Source: Clostridia bacterium (GTDB lineage Bacteria > Bacillota > Dehalobacteriia > Dehalobacteriales > Dehalobacteriaceae). From it: DNA of 50,096 bases. The notes under the pieces are model-generated. The model worked only from the letters and a program-made list of their open reading frames with translations. It had not been told where the DNA came from and did not search any database. How positions within the stretch are numbered: position 1 is the stretch's first letter; each line of letters starts with the position of its first letter. Made by a program: the position numbers and the translations under genes. The stretch spans positions 1 to 50,096 of the forward strand of contig DUPU01000168.1 of assembly GCA_012838175.1 (NCBI GenBank). Reading direction: 5' to 3'. Below, one piece after another: positions 1 to 9,953 of the stretch.

Positions 1-404
1 GCTTAAAACTAAATCCCATTCAGGAAATCCTGGAGGGGAAAAAAGTGGTGATGGTGGATGATTCCGTGGTGCGGGGGACGACTTGTAAGCAGATTGTCCA
101 GATGCTTAGAAAGGTCGGTGTCCGGGAAGTCCATTTGCTGGTTAGTTCTCCTCCCATTCACTATCCTTGCTATTATGGCATTGATACCTCAGAAAGAAAT
201 CAATTAATCGCCGCGAAGCATACTTTAGATGAAATTCGCAAATTTATTGGGGCGGACGGACTTCATTATCTGAGCCTGGAAGGGATGTTAAAAGCTACCG
301 GCCTGCCGGAAAAAAGCTTTTGCGCCGCCTGTTTTACCGGGAATTATCCCATAGATGTTCCTCATGATTTGGGGAAATATTTTATGGAATCGGAGGTGGA
401 TTAA
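1..404 (+). CDS. purF: Amidophosphoribosyltransferase, C-terminal fragment (partial)
   Basis: This is the 3' end of purF; the frame is open from base 3 to the TAA at 402-404 and the start lies outside the window. PurF makes 5-phosphoribosylamine from PRPP and glutamine, the first step of purine synthesis. The visible part is the phosphoribosyltransferase domain: the PRPP-binding loop VVMVDDSVVRGTT is followed by the typical SSPPIHYPCYYGIDTS segment. A Cys near the C-terminus (SFCAACFTG) resembles the iron-sulfur cysteine pair found in many Firmicute PurF proteins, though only this part of the protein can be checked. The stop is directly followed by the purM ATG at 405, so the two are translationally coupled. 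Identity is clear; completeness cannot be judged. Confidence 0.95.
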   Translation, partial: LKLNPIQEILEGKKVVMVDDSVVRGTTCKQIVQMLRKVGVREVHLLVSSPPIHYPCYYGIDTSERNQLIAAKHTLDEIRKFIGADGLHYLSLEGMLKATGLPEKSFCAACFTGNYPIDVPHDLGKYFMESEVD

Positions 405-1433
405 ATGGGCACCACTTACCGGGAGTCCGGGGTGGATATTTCTGCCGGCAATGAAGCGGTCCGGAGAATGAAAACCCATGTGCAAAAAACATTTCGTCCT
501 GAAGTGCTGACAGATTTAGGCAGTTTTGCCGGTCTGTTTGCCTTGGATATTAAAAAATACTCTCATCCTGTTTTGGTATCCGGGACGGATGGGGTAGGCA
601 CAAAACTAAAAATCGCTTTTTTAAGCGGGGTGCATCATACCATTGGGATTGACGCTGTAGCTATGTGTGTCAATGATATTTTGGTACAGGGGGCGGAACC
701 TCTTTTCTTTTTAGATTACTTGGCTGTGGGAAAATTGGATCCTGCCAAGGTTGCGGAGATTGTTAAAGGAGTGGCGGAAGGATGCCTTCAGGCAGGCTGT
801 GCCCTAATTGGGGGGGAAACGGCAGAAATGCCCGGTTTTTATCCCGAGGATGAATATGACCTGGCCGGTTTTGCCGTAGGCATTGTTGACAGGGATAAGA
901 TTATTAACGGTTCATCTTTGAAATCCGGGGACGTAATCATCGGGCTCCCTTCCAGCGGCCTTCATTCCAACGGTTTTTCCCTGGCCCGGAAGGTGCTTTT
1001 GGAGCAGGCCGGGTTGAATTTAAAGGATTATCTTCCGGAATTAGGTTCCACTTTGGGGGAAGCCATGCTTACACCCACCCGTATCTATGTGCAGGATGTC
1101 CTCCCCTTACTCTCCAAATATCAGGTGAAAGGGATGGCCCATATTACCGGAGGGGGGTTGGTGGAAAACCTTCCCCGGGTTTTTCCGGATGGAGTTCAGG
1201 CAGAAATTGACTTAAACTCTTGGGAGGTGCCCCCTGTTTTTCAGTTGATTCAAAAACTGGGTGAGGTGGCGGAAGAAGAAATGTTCCGGGTATTTAATAT
1301 GGGCGTAGGCTATTGCCTGATGGTGGACCTGTTAGATGTGCCCGGGATTCTTGCAGATTGTGCCGAAGCTTTTGTCATGGGTAAAATCACCTCCGGCGCG
1401 GGGAAAGTGCTTTTTTACCGGGAGGGAAAATAA
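405..1433 (+). CDS. purM: Phosphoribosylformylglycinamidine cyclo-ligase (AIR synthetase)
   Basis: PurM converts FGAM to AIR with ATP, step five of purine synthesis, in the cytosol. The 342-residue product has the usual family length. Recognisable motifs are [10 protein letters not shown] near residue 60 (ATP/substrate loop), a CVNDIL segment, [11 protein letters not shown] and GLHSNGFSL, and the C-terminal MAHITGGGL typical of the PurM/PurL/ThiL fold. The ATG immediately follows the purF stop with no gap, and the purN ATG at 1434 immediately follows the purM stop, so purF-purM-purN form one tightly coupled mRNA. No anomaly is visible. Confidence 0.97.
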   Translation: MGTTYRESGVDISAGNEAVRRMKTHVQKTFRPEVLTDLGSFAGLFALDIKKYSHPVLVSGTDGVGTKLKIAFLSGVHHTIGIDAVAMCVNDILVQGAEPLFFLDYLAVGKLDPAKVAEIVKGVAEGCLQAGCALIGGETAEMPGFYPEDEYDLAGFAVGIVDRDKIINGSSLKSGDVIIGLPSSGLHSNGFSLARKVLLEQAGLNLKDYLPELGSTLGEAMLTPTRIYVQDVLPLLSKYQVKGMAHITGGGLVENLPRVFPDGVQAEIDLNSWEVPPVFQLIQKLGEVAEEEMFRVFNMGVGYCLMVDLLDVPGILADCAEAFVMGKITSGAGKVLFYREGK

Positions 1434-2081
1434 ATGAACCTATTAAAACTGGCAGTGCTTGTTTCCGGCCGGGGTTCCAATCTTCAAGCGATTATAGACG
1501 GGATAAAAAAAGGGGACCTTTCAGCAACTATCAGCGTGGTGATCAGCAATTGCCAAAATGCCTTAGCTTTAAACAGGGCTAGGGAGGAAAATATCCCCAC
1601 TGTCTTTCTTGATCCGAAAAACTTTTTCTGTCGGGAGGATTATGACCTGGCTTTAGCGGAGAAAATAAAGGAATATGAAGCGGACCTGGTGGTGCTGGCC
1701 GGATTTATGCGTGTTTTAAGCCCAAGTTTTTTGGATAAATTCCCCCTTAAAGTGATTAACATTCACCCGGCCCTGCTTCCCTCCTTTCCCGGTACCCACG
1801 GTCAAAAACAAGCCCTGGAGTATGGGGTGAAAGTTACCGGGTGCACCGTGCATTTTGTGGACCAGGGGGTGGATACCGGCCCTATTATTGCCCAGAGGGC
1901 TGTTTCGGTGCATGATGATGACACGGAAAAAAGCCTAGCGGAGCGGATTCTCAGGGAAGAACACAAATTATACCCTCAGGTCATTCAATGGATTGCCGAA
2001 GGACGGGTAAAGGTAACAGGCCGTATAGTACGGGTGTCCGGGATGAATCAGGGGACTGTCACCGACTCATCTTGTTATTAG
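1434..2081 (+). CDS. purN: Phosphoribosylglycinamide formyltransferase
   Basis: PurN transfers the formyl group of 10-formyl-tetrahydrofolate to GAR. The N-terminal LVSGRGSNLQAI loop binds phosphate; INIHPALLPSFPG carries the catalytic Asn and His and VDQGVDTGPII the catalytic Asp. The normal fold appears to end near residue 203 (GRIVRV); the last dozen residues (MNQGTVTDSSCY) are read from a palindromic element that starts at about 2045, so the C-terminus seems to be supplied by a repeat. The gene starts directly after the purM stop. The C1 donor it needs can come from the glycine cleavage operon that begins about 3.3 kb downstream. Confidence 0.96.
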   Translation: MNLLKLAVLVSGRGSNLQAIIDGIKKGDLSATISVVISNCQNALALNRAREENIPTVFLDPKNFFCREDYDLALAEKIKEYEADLVVLAGFMRVLSPSFLDKFPLKVINIHPALLPSFPGTHGQKQALEYGVKVTGCTVHFVDQGVDTGPIIAQRAVSVHDDDTEKSLAERILREEHKLYPQVIQWIAEGRVKVTGRIVRVSGMNQGTVTDSSCY

Positions 2082-2119
2082 GATCACGGAACCAGGGAAG
2101 TGAATTTGTCCCTGATTCC
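2045..2119. repeat. Palindromic element overlapping the 3' end of purN
   Basis: GAATCAGGGGAC at 2045-2056 is complementary to GTCCCTGATTC at 2108-2118 apart from one extra G. The right arm can also pair with a nearer copy, GGAACCAGGGA at 2088-2098, through one mismatch. The two pairings exclude each other. No T-run follows, so this is not a standard terminator. The TCAGGG/CCCTGA core recurs at 41542, 46129 and in diverged form at 19600. Confidence 0.6.
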
Positions 2120-2151
2120 CATATAAAACACAGAAGGAAAGGACGGTTGTT

Positions 2152-3693
2152 ATGAAAAAAAGGGCGATTATCAGTGTTTCCGATAAAACCGGGGTGGTGG
2201 AATTGGCCAAGGAATTGGTGTCATTAGGTTATGAAATTGTTTCCACCGGAGGCACTTTTAGGACCATTACCCAGGCGGGGGTGGAAGCAACCTATGTAAC
2301 TGAAATTACCGGGTTCCCGGAAATCCTGGAAGGCCGGGTGAAAACCCTTCATCCCCATGTTCACGGGGGAATTTTGGCGAAAAGAACACCGGAACATTTG
2401 GCTCAGTTAAAGGAACTGGGGATTATACCTATTGACTTGGTGATTGTGAATTTGTACCCTTTTAAGGAAACCATAGCTAAGGAAAATGTCACTTTGGAAG
2501 AAGCCATTGAGAATATTGATATTGGCGGTCCTACCATGGTTCGGGCGGCGGCAAAGAACTATTCATCCGTGGTGGTGGTGGTCAATCCCAACAGGTACCC
2601 GGAAGTGCTCCAAGAGTTAAAATCCACCGGCACCGTCAGTCCTTCCTTAAGATTAAGCCTGGCTGCAGAGGCTTTTGCCCACACGGCGGATTATGATACA
2701 TATATTGCAGAGTATTTGGCTCAGGTGAAGGGTAAGGACACTACTTTTCCCACCCACCTGGTGCTGAGAGGGGAAAAACTTCAGGATTTGCGCTATGGGG
2801 AGAACCCCCACCAGAAGGCTGTTTTTTACCGTGATGCCGGGGCGAAAGGCGCCGGAGTCGGTACTGCCCGGCAGATTCAGGGCAAGGAGTTGTCCTTTAA
2901 TAATATAATTGATCTTAATGCCGCTCTGGAACTGGTCCGGGAATTTGATGAGCCTGCTGCCGTAATTATTAAGCATACAAATCCTTGCGGGACCGCTCTA
3001 GGGGAGACTTTGGCCGAGGCTTACAGCCGTGCCTTCGATGCGGACTCTGTATCTGCTTTTGGGGGGATAGTGGGACTAAATCGTCCGGTAGATAAGGAAA
3101 CGGCGCAAAAAATGACGGAAACCTTTCTGGAAGCGGTAATTGCCCCCGCCTTTACTCCTGAAGCCCGGGAAGTATTGGCGCACAAAGCCAATATGAGGTT
3201 GTTGGAAACGGGAGATTTAACACAAAAAGAAGGGGTTCAATATGATATCAAAAAAGTTAACGGGGGAATTCTTCTCCAGGATGTAGATATGGGAAAGGTA
3301 ACACCGGAGGATTTAAAAGTGGTGACTAAAAAACAGCCTGCCCCGGAAGAATTGGCTGAACTTTTATTTGCCTGGAAAGTAGTGAAGCATGTGAAATCAA
3401 ATGCCATTGTGGTATCTAAAGACCGACAGATTATCGGAGTGGGGGCGGGACAGATGAACCGGGTTGGGTCCGCTAATATTGCCTTTGCCCAAGCTCAGGA
3501 AAAGTGTCAGGGTGCGGTTTTAGCCTCCGATGCCTTTTTCCCGTTCCGGGATACCATAGACCAGGCAGCCCGGGCGGGGATTACTGCCATTATTCAGCCG
3601 GGGGGATCCCTGCGGGATGAAGAGTCGATCCAAGCTGCGGATGAACATGGCATTGCCATGGTGTTTACCGGGATGAGACATTTTAAACATTAA
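2152..3693 (+). CDS. purH: Bifunctional AICAR transformylase / IMP cyclohydrolase
   Basis: PurH performs the last two steps to IMP: formylation of AICAR with 10-formyl-THF and ring closure. Residues 1 to about 135 are the MGS-like IMP cyclohydrolase domain ([32 protein letters not shown]); the remainder is the AICARFT domain, with [11 protein letters not shown], the KHTNPCG catalytic Lys-His region and the C-terminal [10 protein letters not shown] signature. Its 513 residues match the family. The ATG is preceded by AAGGAAAGGA. A 70-base gap holding the palindromic element separates it from purN, which could modulate read-through. It probably remains in the purFMNHD transcript. Confidence 0.97.
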   Translation: MKKRAIISVSDKTGVVELAKELVSLGYEIVSTGGTFRTITQAGVEATYVTEITGFPEILEGRVKTLHPHVHGGILAKRTPEHLAQLKELGIIPIDLVIVNLYPFKETIAKENVTLEEAIENIDIGGPTMVRAAAKNYSSVVVVVNPNRYPEVLQELKSTGTVSPSLRLSLAAEAFAHTADYDTYIAEYLAQVKGKDTTFPTHLVLRGEKLQDLRYGENPHQKAVFYRDAGAKGAGVGTARQIQGKELSFNNIIDLNAALELVREFDEPAAVIIKHTNPCGTALGETLAEAYSRAFDADSVSAFGGIVGLNRPVDKETAQKMTETFLEAVIAPAFTPEAREVLAHKANMRLLETGDLTQKEGVQYDIKKVNGGILLQDVDMGKVTPEDLKVVTKKQPAPEELAELLFAWKVVKHVKSNAIVVSKDRQIIGVGAGQMNRVGSANIAFAQAQEKCQGAVLASDAFFPFRDTIDQAARAGITAIIQPGGSLRDEESIQAADEHGIAMVFTGMRHFKH

Positions 3694-3751
3694 TAACGAA
3701 AATATTTGGTTGCAAGCAGGGCAAAACAAAAGTACGGGGAGTGTTTTTTCA

Positions 3752-5023
3752 ATGAAAATGTTGGTTGTGGGGGGCGGGGGCCGGGAGCATGCTTTAGTAT
3801 GGAAACTGGCTCAAAGTCCGAAAGTAAGTAAAATTTACTGTGCTCCCGGGAATGCCGGAATCGGGGAACTGGCGGAATGCGTAGATATTGCCGCCCATGA
3901 TATTGATAAACTATTAAGCTTTGCCCGGGAGGAGAAGATAGATTTAACGGTAGTAGGCCCGGAGGCTCCTTTGATGGAGGGAATCGTAAACCGGTTTATT
4001 GCCGCCGGGCTAAGGATATTCGGCCCCAGCCGGGAAGCGGCGGAAATTGAGGGAAGTAAATCCTTAGCTAAAAGGATTATGGAAAAGTATCAAATACCTA
4101 CCGGAGCTTACCGGGTTTTTGATAATTCGGAAGATGCTGTTGCCTATATTAAAAATACAGGCACCCCTATTGTGGTCAAGGCGGACGGCCTGGCCGCCGG
4201 TAAAGGGGTTATCGTGGCTCAAACCGAAGAAGAAGCGATTTCCGCTGTGAAAGAAATCTTGGAAGACAAGATTTTCGGAACCGCCGGGATCAAAGTCGTT
4301 ATTGAAGAGTATTTAGAAGGAGAAGAAGTAAGCATTTTGGCTTTTACGGACGGGGAACATGTGATTCCCATGGTATCCGCTCAGGACCACAAAAGGGTAT
4401 TTGATAACGATAAAGGGCCGAATACGGGAGGTATGGGAGCCTATTCCCCGGCACCTGTGTACAGTCCGGAAATAGCCCGGTTTACTCTAGAGAAAATACT
4501 AAAACCGACCATTGCTGGCCTAAAAAAGGAAGGCCGGACATATCGGGGCGTGATATATGCCGGTTTAATGGTAACACCTCAGGGAGTCAAGGTCCTGGAA
4601 TTCAATGCCCGGTTTGGGGATCCGGAGGCTCAACCGGTATTAATGCGCTTAAAGACGGATTTGGTAGATATTATGGAAGCGGTTTTGGAAGGCAGGTTGG
4701 CGGAGCAGGAAATTAAATGGTCGGATGAGGCTGCAGTATGTGTGGTGCTGGCTTCCGGAGGATATCCCGGTTCTTATCGTACCGGAGAGAAGATTTACGG
4801 CTTAAATCAAACCGGTCCGGATGCTTATGTATTCCATGCGGGCACCGCTTATCAGAGAAAAGATGTGGTAACCGCCGGGGGACGGGTACTGGGAGTTACC
4901 GCCAAAGGAGGCACGGTACAGGAAGCCATCTGTCGGGTTTACCGGGAAGTGGAGAAAATCCGTTTTACAGATATGCATTACCGCACTGATATTGGGAAAA
5001 AAGCCCTGGATCGACCGGAATAA
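3752..5023 (+). CDS. purD: Phosphoribosylamine-glycine ligase (GAR synthetase)
   Basis: PurD joins phosphoribosylamine to glycine using ATP, which makes it the glycine-consuming step of the pathway. The ATG at 3752 is chosen because it lies about nine bases after GGGGAG and gives the standard N-terminus MKMLVVGGGGREHALVWKL; an in-frame TTG at 3710 would add 14 unrelated residues. The 423-residue product has an ATP-grasp domain (KADGLAAGKGVIVA, EEYLEGEEVS, GGMGAYSP, EFNARFGDPE). It is the last gene of the visible pur cluster. The next transcription unit is controlled by a glycine riboswitch that starts 104 bases downstream. Confidence 0.96.
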   Translation: MKMLVVGGGGREHALVWKLAQSPKVSKIYCAPGNAGIGELAECVDIAAHDIDKLLSFAREEKIDLTVVGPEAPLMEGIVNRFIAAGLRIFGPSREAAEIEGSKSLAKRIMEKYQIPTGAYRVFDNSEDAVAYIKNTGTPIVVKADGLAAGKGVIVAQTEEEAISAVKEILEDKIFGTAGIKVVIEEYLEGEEVSILAFTDGEHVIPMVSAQDHKRVFDNDKGPNTGGMGAYSPAPVYSPEIARFTLEKILKPTIAGLKKEGRTYRGVIYAGLMVTPQGVKVLEFNARFGDPEAQPVLMRLKTDLVDIMEAVLEGRLAEQEIKWSDEAAVCVVLASGGYPGSYRTGEKIYGLNQTGPDAYVFHAGTAYQRKDVVTAGGRVLGVTAKGGTVQEAICRVYREVEKIRFTDMHYRTDIGKKALDRPE

Positions 5024-5126
5024 AAACTGGAAAAAATATTTACAAAAAGCTCCTTTTATTGTAATATACAAGTAAATAACATAATAAGCTATCGCAAATT
5101 TAACGGAATATGGCAACTGGATGAAG

Positions 5127-5290
5127 GAATCGGGAGATACCCCTCTAGGGGAGCCGAAGAAGCAAGTTGCAAAACCGTCATTTTGCAATGAACCTTTCAG
5201 GCAAAAAGACCGGGTCCGGACAGATCTCTGAAAAGCCGTACCGCGGCACCGAAGGAGCAACACTTTCCAGTGGAATCTCTCAGGTCAGTT
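5127..5290 (+). promoter_or_regulatory. Tandem glycine riboswitch (two aptamers) upstream of gcvT
   Basis: Two glycine aptamers follow each other. The first (about 5127-5214) contains GGGAGA, the core GCCGAAGAAGCAA at 5152-5164 and TTCAGGCAAAAAGAC at 5196-5210. The second (about 5217-5290) contains ATCTCTGAAAAGCC, the core ACCGAAGGAGCAA at 5248-5260 and TCTCTCAGG at 5276-5284. Core, spacing and the short linker match the gcvT-type cooperative riboswitch (Rfam family RF00504). By analogy with Bacillus gcvT, glycine should turn expression on; I could not define an antiterminator by eye. Upstream, TTGTAA (5059) and CATAAT (5080) are a weak promoter candidate with a short 15-base spacer. Confidence 0.95.
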
Positions 5291-5291
5291 A

Positions 5292-5330
5292 AACAGGGAA
5301 TGACATGGTCATTAACCCTGTTTTTTGTTT
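5292..5330 (+). terminator. Intrinsic terminator, expression platform of the glycine riboswitch
   Basis: AACAGGG at 5292-5298 pairs with CCCTGTT at 5316-5322, and inside it AATGAC pairs with GTCATT around an ATG loop, leaving a two-base AA bulge. A run of T with one G follows (5321-5330). It begins right after the second aptamer and stops 90 bases before gcvT, the place expected for a riboswitch-controlled terminator. Confidence 0.9.
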
Positions 5331-5419
5331 AATGACAGAGAAGCTGTTGAGAAAAAATAAGAAAGGGGGATAACAATAAACCTTTAAGTGAAAGAATATA
5401 AATGGAAAGGAGCGGGATA

Positions 5420-6514
5420 ATGAAAAAAACGCCTTTATATGAAAAACACTTAGAACTTAAGGGTAAAGTAATTGATTTTGGAGGTTGGGCTTTGCCCGTA
5501 GAGTATCAGGGGATAATCAGTGAACATGAGGCAGTGCGGACCGCCGCCGGACTGTTTGACGTTTCTCATATGGGAGAAGTTACGGTTAAGGGCCCGGATG
5601 CGGAGAAGTACATCCAAAAACTCATTGTCAATGATATTTCTCCTATGGAAAATTATCAGATTTTTTATTCCCCCATGTGCTATCCGGATGGTGGGGTGGT
5701 AGACGATCTTTTGGTGTATAAATTTAACAAGGAAGACTATTTCATTGTTATCAATGCTTCTAATACGGACAAGGATGTCCGGTGGTTTATGGATCATTTG
5801 GAAGGAAATGTAGAAGTAAAAAATGTTTCCGATGATTATGGGGAATTAGCTTTGCAGGGCCCTAAAGCGGAAATGATACTCCAGAAACTGACGGACACGG
5901 ACTTAAATGAGATTGGTTTTTTCCGCTTTATGCCGGATGTGAAAATATGCGGGGTACCTGCTTTGGTATCCCGAACCGGGTATACCGGGGAAGACGGTTT
6001 TGAAATTTATGTGGACCCGGCCCAAGCCCCTTTCCTGTGGGATAAGATTTTAGAAGCCGGGAAAGGAGAAGGATTGGTCCCGGCAGGTTTAGGCGCCCGG
6101 GATACATTAAGATTTGAAGCTTGCCTGCCCTTGTACGGCCAGGAAATTGACAAAGACATCACTCCCTTGGAAGCCGGATTAGGCAGCTTCGTAAAATTAG
6201 ACAAAGAAGATTTTATTGGCAAGGAAGCCTTGCTGAAACAAAAGGAATCCGGTATTCCCAGAAAATTGGTGGCCTTTGAAATGCTGGACCGGGGCATTGC
6301 CCGGAGTCATTATGAAGTGCAGGCGGGGGGTAAAAAAATAGGCTTTGTTACCACCGGCAGTTATTCCCCCACTTTGAAGAAAAACATCGGCCTCGCCCTC
6401 ATAGATAGGGAGTATGCCCGGGAAGGCGGGGAAATAGAGGTGATTGTCCGAAATAAGAGTTTAAAAGCAAAAATCGTAGAGAACCCTTTTTATCGCAAAA
6501 AATATAAAAAATAG
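5420..6514 (+). CDS. gcvT: Glycine cleavage system T protein (aminomethyltransferase)
   Basis: GcvT transfers the aminomethyl carbon from the H protein to tetrahydrofolate, giving 5,10-methylene-THF and ammonia. The start at 5420 follows AAAGGAG (5405-5411) by eight bases and gives MKKTPLYEKHLELKGKVID; an ATG at 5402 would overlap that ribosome site. The 364-residue product has the family marks DFGGWALPVEYQG, GLFDVSHMGEV, LVSRTGYTGEDGFEIY, GLGARDTLRFEA and the C-terminal TTGSYSPTLKKNIGLALI. It is the first gene behind the riboswitch. Its product can feed PurN and PurH once oxidised to 10-formyl-THF. Confidence 0.97.
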   Translation: MKKTPLYEKHLELKGKVIDFGGWALPVEYQGIISEHEAVRTAAGLFDVSHMGEVTVKGPDAEKYIQKLIVNDISPMENYQIFYSPMCYPDGGVVDDLLVYKFNKEDYFIVINASNTDKDVRWFMDHLEGNVEVKNVSDDYGELALQGPKAEMILQKLTDTDLNEIGFFRFMPDVKICGVPALVSRTGYTGEDGFEIYVDPAQAPFLWDKILEAGKGEGLVPAGLGARDTLRFEACLPLYGQEIDKDITPLEAGLGSFVKLDKEDFIGKEALLKQKESGIPRKLVAFEMLDRGIARSHYEVQAGGKKIGFVTTGSYSPTLKKNIGLALIDREYAREGGEIEVIVRNKSLKAKIVENPFYRKKYKK

Positions 6515-6585
6515 CATTAAGGGGAAGCATTTCCATGTTTTACCTGGTGGTCAGGTTGAGAACAAAAAAATAAGGAGGTTTTTGT

Positions 6586-6969
6586 ATGAAAATTCTCAAC
6601 GATTTAAAATACACCAAGTCTCATGAGTGGATTAAAGTGGAAGGAGATAAAGCATTAGTAGGCATTACCGATTATGCCCAGGAGCATTTGGGAGAGATTG
6701 TTTTTGTGGAATTGCCTGAACCCGGTGCGGAATTAGCCGCCGGCGATTCTTTGGGTGTGGTGGAATCGGTGAAAGCAGTGGCCGATGTCTATGTCCCCGC
6801 ATCCGGAATAGTAAAGGAAATCAATGAGGAGTTATTGGATGACCCGGGAAAACTTAACGAAGATGCTTTTGGCAATTGGCTGATTTCTTTGGAATTAACC
6901 GATCCTGCTCAACTGGATGAACTTCTCGATGCCTCTGAATATGAAAAACTCTGTAAAGAGGAGGACTAA
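6586..6969 (+). CDS. gcvH: Glycine cleavage system H protein (lipoyl carrier)
   Basis: GcvH is the lipoylated shuttle between the P, T and L proteins. The 127-residue product has the lipoyl-domain signature LGVVESVKAVADVY with Lys63 as the attachment site, and the N-terminal YTKSHEWIKVEGD. The ATG is preceded by TAAGGAGG. A 71-base gap separates it from gcvT, and the GTG of gcvPA lies two bases after its stop. Lipoylation is probably done by the LplA-like ligase encoded at 11476. Confidence 0.97.
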   Translation: MKILNDLKYTKSHEWIKVEGDKALVGITDYAQEHLGEIVFVELPEPGAELAAGDSLGVVESVKAVADVYVPASGIVKEINEELLDDPGKLNEDAFGNWLISLELTDPAQLDELLDASEYEKLCKEED

Positions 6970-6971
6970 TT

Positions 6972-8309
6972 GTGTCCAGATATATTTCGAATACGCCCCA
7001 ACAGCAAGCAGAGATGCTGGCAGCCATAGGCCTCAAAGAAACTGAGGACCTGTTTCAAGACATTCCTGAACAGGTACGTTTAAAAAGAGATTTGGCACTG
7101 CCGGAAGCAATTTCCGAATGGGAACTGGTGAAGTTGATGAAAGATAAGGCCCAAAAAAATTCCCATGTGGATGAATATACCTGTTTCCTGGGAGCCGGTG
7201 CCTACGACCATTTTATCCCCAGCCTGATTGACCAGATTATTTCCCGGCAGGAGTTTTATACTGCTTATACGCCTTATCAGCCGGAAATCAGCCAGGGGAC
7301 CCTTCAATCTATTTTTGAGTATCAGACAATGATTTGTGAACTGACGGGGATGGAAGTGTCCAATGCTTCCATGTATGACGGAGCCAGTGCCCTGGCGGAA
7401 GCAGCTTTAATGGCTTGTCAGGCAGCCAGAAGGTCAAAAGTCCTTCTCGCCAGAACCATCCACCCGGAAAGCAAAGAGGTGATCAACACCTATTGCCGGT
7501 TCCGCGGGGTGGAAACCCAAGAAGTTGGGTTTAAAGACGGTCAGGTTGATTTAAAGGATCTGGAAGAGAAGCTTACCGGCGATGTAGCGGCGGTACTGGT
7601 ACAAAGCCCTAACTTTTTCGGGGTCATTGAATCTTTACAGGAAATAGGGGATTTAGCCCACAAGAATAAAAGCCTTTTTATCGTCAGTGTCGACCCTATT
7701 TCCCTGGCAATATTAAAGCCTCCCGGAGAGTTGGGAGCGGATATAGTTGTGGGAGAAGGCCAATCCCTGGGAAACCCTTTAAATTTTGGCGGGCCTTATT
7801 TAGGCTTCTTGGCAGCAACGGACAAATTAATGCGCAAAATGCCCGGCCGCATTGTGGGACAAACTAAAGACAAATCCGGCCGAAGAGGCTTTGTGCTCAC
7901 CATACAAACCCGGGAGCAGCATATTCGCCGGGAAAAAGCTACTTCCAATATTTGTTCCAACCAGGCCCTTAACGCTTTGACAGCTACCATTTACCTAACG
8001 GTTTTGGGTAAGGTGGGGCTGAAAGAGGTTGCTTCCTTGTGCCTGCAGAAATCTCATTATGCCTATCAGGAACTGATTAATACCGGGAAATTCTTCCCTG
8101 CCTTTAACGCTCCTTTCTTTAAAGAATTTACGGTGAAAAGTACTGCGCCGGTGGAGGAACTGAACCAAAAACTCAGGGAAGAAAAAATTATCGGCGGCTA
8201 TCCCCTGGGCAAAACCTTCCCGGAACTTGCCGACGGCTGGTTAATTGCCGTTACGGAAAAACGGACGAAAAAAGAAATTGATACCTTAGTAAGAAAGGTG
8301 GGGAAATAG
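6972..8309 (+). CDS. gcvPA: Glycine dehydrogenase (decarboxylating) subunit 1, P1 protein
   Basis: This is the alpha half of the split P protein, which decarboxylates glycine and loads the aminomethyl group on lipoyl-GcvH. The GTG start at 6972 follows AAAGAGGAG, which sits at the end of gcvH. The 445-residue product contains the N-terminal [14 protein letters not shown], the [13 protein letters not shown] segment, [13 protein letters not shown] and [19 protein letters not shown], all typical of GcvPA. The PLP lysine is on the partner subunit GcvPB, encoded one base downstream. The split organisation is normal for Firmicutes. Confidence 0.97.
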   Translation: MSRYISNTPQQQAEMLAAIGLKETEDLFQDIPEQVRLKRDLALPEAISEWELVKLMKDKAQKNSHVDEYTCFLGAGAYDHFIPSLIDQIISRQEFYTAYTPYQPEISQGTLQSIFEYQTMICELTGMEVSNASMYDGASALAEAALMACQAARRSKVLLARTIHPESKEVINTYCRFRGVETQEVGFKDGQVDLKDLEEKLTGDVAAVLVQSPNFFGVIESLQEIGDLAHKNKSLFIVSVDPISLAILKPPGELGADIVVGEGQSLGNPLNFGGPYLGFLAATDKLMRKMPGRIVGQTKDKSGRRGFVLTIQTREQHIRREKATSNICSNQALNALTATIYLTVLGKVGLKEVASLCLQKSHYAYQELINTGKFFPAFNAPFFKEFTVKSTAPVEELNQKLREEKIIGGYPLGKTFPELADGWLIAVTEKRTKKEIDTLVRKVGK

Positions 8310-8310
8310 G

Positions 8311-9762
8311 ATGAAGGAAAAGGCTTTAATTTTTGAAATAAGCAAACCGGGACGGGTTGCATATTCCCTTCCTCCCTGTGATGTGCCGGAGAAACAACCG
8401 GAAGATTTGATTCCCCGGGAACTTTTGCGCACTGATTCCCCTAACCTTCCTGAAGTTAGTGAAATTGACGCCGTACGTCATTTTACTCAATTATCCCAGC
8501 GCAACCACGGGGTAGACTCCGGTTTTTATCCCTTGGGTAGCTGTACCATGAAATATAATCCTAAGGTAAATGAGTATGTTTCCCGCCTGGACGGGTTTAC
8601 CAAAGTTCATCCCTACCAGCCGGAGGAAATGGTGCAGGGTTCTTTGGAATTGATGTACCGGATGGATCAGATGCTTTCCGAAATAACAGGGATGGAACGG
8701 GTGACTCTGCAGCCGGCAGCGGGGGCTCACGGTGAAATGACCGGGTTAATGATTATCAAAGCCTATCATGAGAACCGGGGAGACAGCAAAAGGACGAAAA
8801 TGGTGATTCCCGATGCGGCCCATGGCACCAATCCGGCGTCTGCGGCCATGACCGGGTTTGATGTGATTGAAGTGAAGTCTAATTCCAGGGGCGGAGTGGA
8901 TGTGGACGCTTTAAAAGGATTAATGAGCGATGAAATCGCCGGCTTAATGCTGACCAATCCCAATACCCTGGGTTTATTTGAAGAAAACATTCTGGAAATA
9001 GCCGAAATTATTCACCAAGCCGGGGGACTTCTCTATTATGACGGGGCCAATGCCAATGCCATTATGGGCATTACCCGGCCGGGAGATATGGGTTTTGATG
9101 TGGTGCATTTGAATTTGCATAAAACATTCAGCACTCCCCACGGGGGAGGTGGACCGGGGTCAGGGCCTGTGGGCGTCAAAAAAGACCTGGTACCTTTCCT
9201 ACCCAAGCCGGTGGTGGAATACAAAGACGGCAGGTATTTCCTGGATTATGAACGACCTCTTTCTATCGGCAGGGTAAAATCTTTTTACGGTAATTTCAAT
9301 GTGGTGGTGAAAGCCTTTGCCTATATCATGAGTATGGGCAAAACAGGATTAAGAGAGGTCAGTGAGGCGGCGGTATTAAATGCCAACTATATTGCCGCCA
9401 AGCTTAAGGACCTGTACTTACTACCCTATGATCGGATTTGCATGCATGAGTGTGTGTTGTCCGGACAAAGGCAAAAGAACAAAGGGGTGGCTACCCTGGA
9501 TATTGCCAAAAGGCTTTTGGACTTTGGCTACCATCCGCCCACGGTTTATTTCCCCCTTATTGTCCATGAGGCATTAATGATTGAGCCCACCGAGTCGGAA
9601 AGCCGGGAGACCTTGGATGAGTTTATCGCTGTCATGCGGCAGATTGCTGCGGAAGCGGAAACGGATCCGGAAATCGTAAAATCGGCACCCCATAATACGG
9701 TGGTTTCCCGTTTGGATGAGGCCGGAGCGGCTCGTAACCCGGTGTTACGCTGGAAACCGTAA
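8311..9762 (+). CDS. gcvPB: Glycine dehydrogenase (decarboxylating) subunit 2, P2 protein
   Basis: This is the PLP-binding half of the P protein. The cofactor lysine is in [16 protein letters not shown]; other signatures are [20 protein letters not shown] near the N-terminus, [25 protein letters not shown] and [14 protein letters not shown]. Its 483 residues match the family. The ATG lies one base after the gcvPA stop. With gcvT, gcvH and gcvPA it completes the riboswitch-controlled unit; only the L protein is outside, behind a hairpin at 9881 and a separate promoter. Confidence 0.97.
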   Translation: MKEKALIFEISKPGRVAYSLPPCDVPEKQPEDLIPRELLRTDSPNLPEVSEIDAVRHFTQLSQRNHGVDSGFYPLGSCTMKYNPKVNEYVSRLDGFTKVHPYQPEEMVQGSLELMYRMDQMLSEITGMERVTLQPAAGAHGEMTGLMIIKAYHENRGDSKRTKMVIPDAAHGTNPASAAMTGFDVIEVKSNSRGGVDVDALKGLMSDEIAGLMLTNPNTLGLFEENILEIAEIIHQAGGLLYYDGANANAIMGITRPGDMGFDVVHLNLHKTFSTPHGGGGPGSGPVGVKKDLVPFLPKPVVEYKDGRYFLDYERPLSIGRVKSFYGNFNVVVKAFAYIMSMGKTGLREVSEAAVLNANYIAAKLKDLYLLPYDRICMHECVLSGQRQKNKGVATLDIAKRLLDFGYHPPTVYFPLIVHEALMIEPTESESRETLDEFIAVMRQIAAEAETDPEIVKSAPHNTVVSRLDEAGAARNPVLRWKP

Positions 9763-9880
9763 ACTCTCTTTTAAACTGCTTTGTGTTGAGTTTTGTTTGA
9801 GTTTAATGGTTAACAGCTTAGTTGCCGTGGGGATGGTCTTTTAGATTTTTAGCGCCCAGGGTTTACCATGACAAATAAAG

Positions 9881-9912
9881 AAATGGGAAGTTCCAAGCCG
9901 AACTTCCCATTT
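9881..9912. terminator. Perfect 13-bp hairpin between gcvPB and lpdA
   Basis: AAATGGGAAGTTC (9881-9893) and GAACTTCCCATTT (9900-9912) form a perfect stem with a six-base loop. Only a short T-tract follows (TTTCGTT), so termination may be partial or the stem may protect an mRNA 3' end. It lies 118 bases after the gcvPB stop and upstream of the lpdA promoter candidate. Confidence 0.6.
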
Positions 9913-9953
9913 CGTTAAAAGATGACGGATTTCATTGTTACACTTTAGGCGGA

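Noticed and set aside
4802-5263. A 153-codon minus-strand frame over the end of purD and the riboswitch
   Set aside because: It is antisense to purD and to the conserved glycine aptamers; no ribosome site or family pattern.
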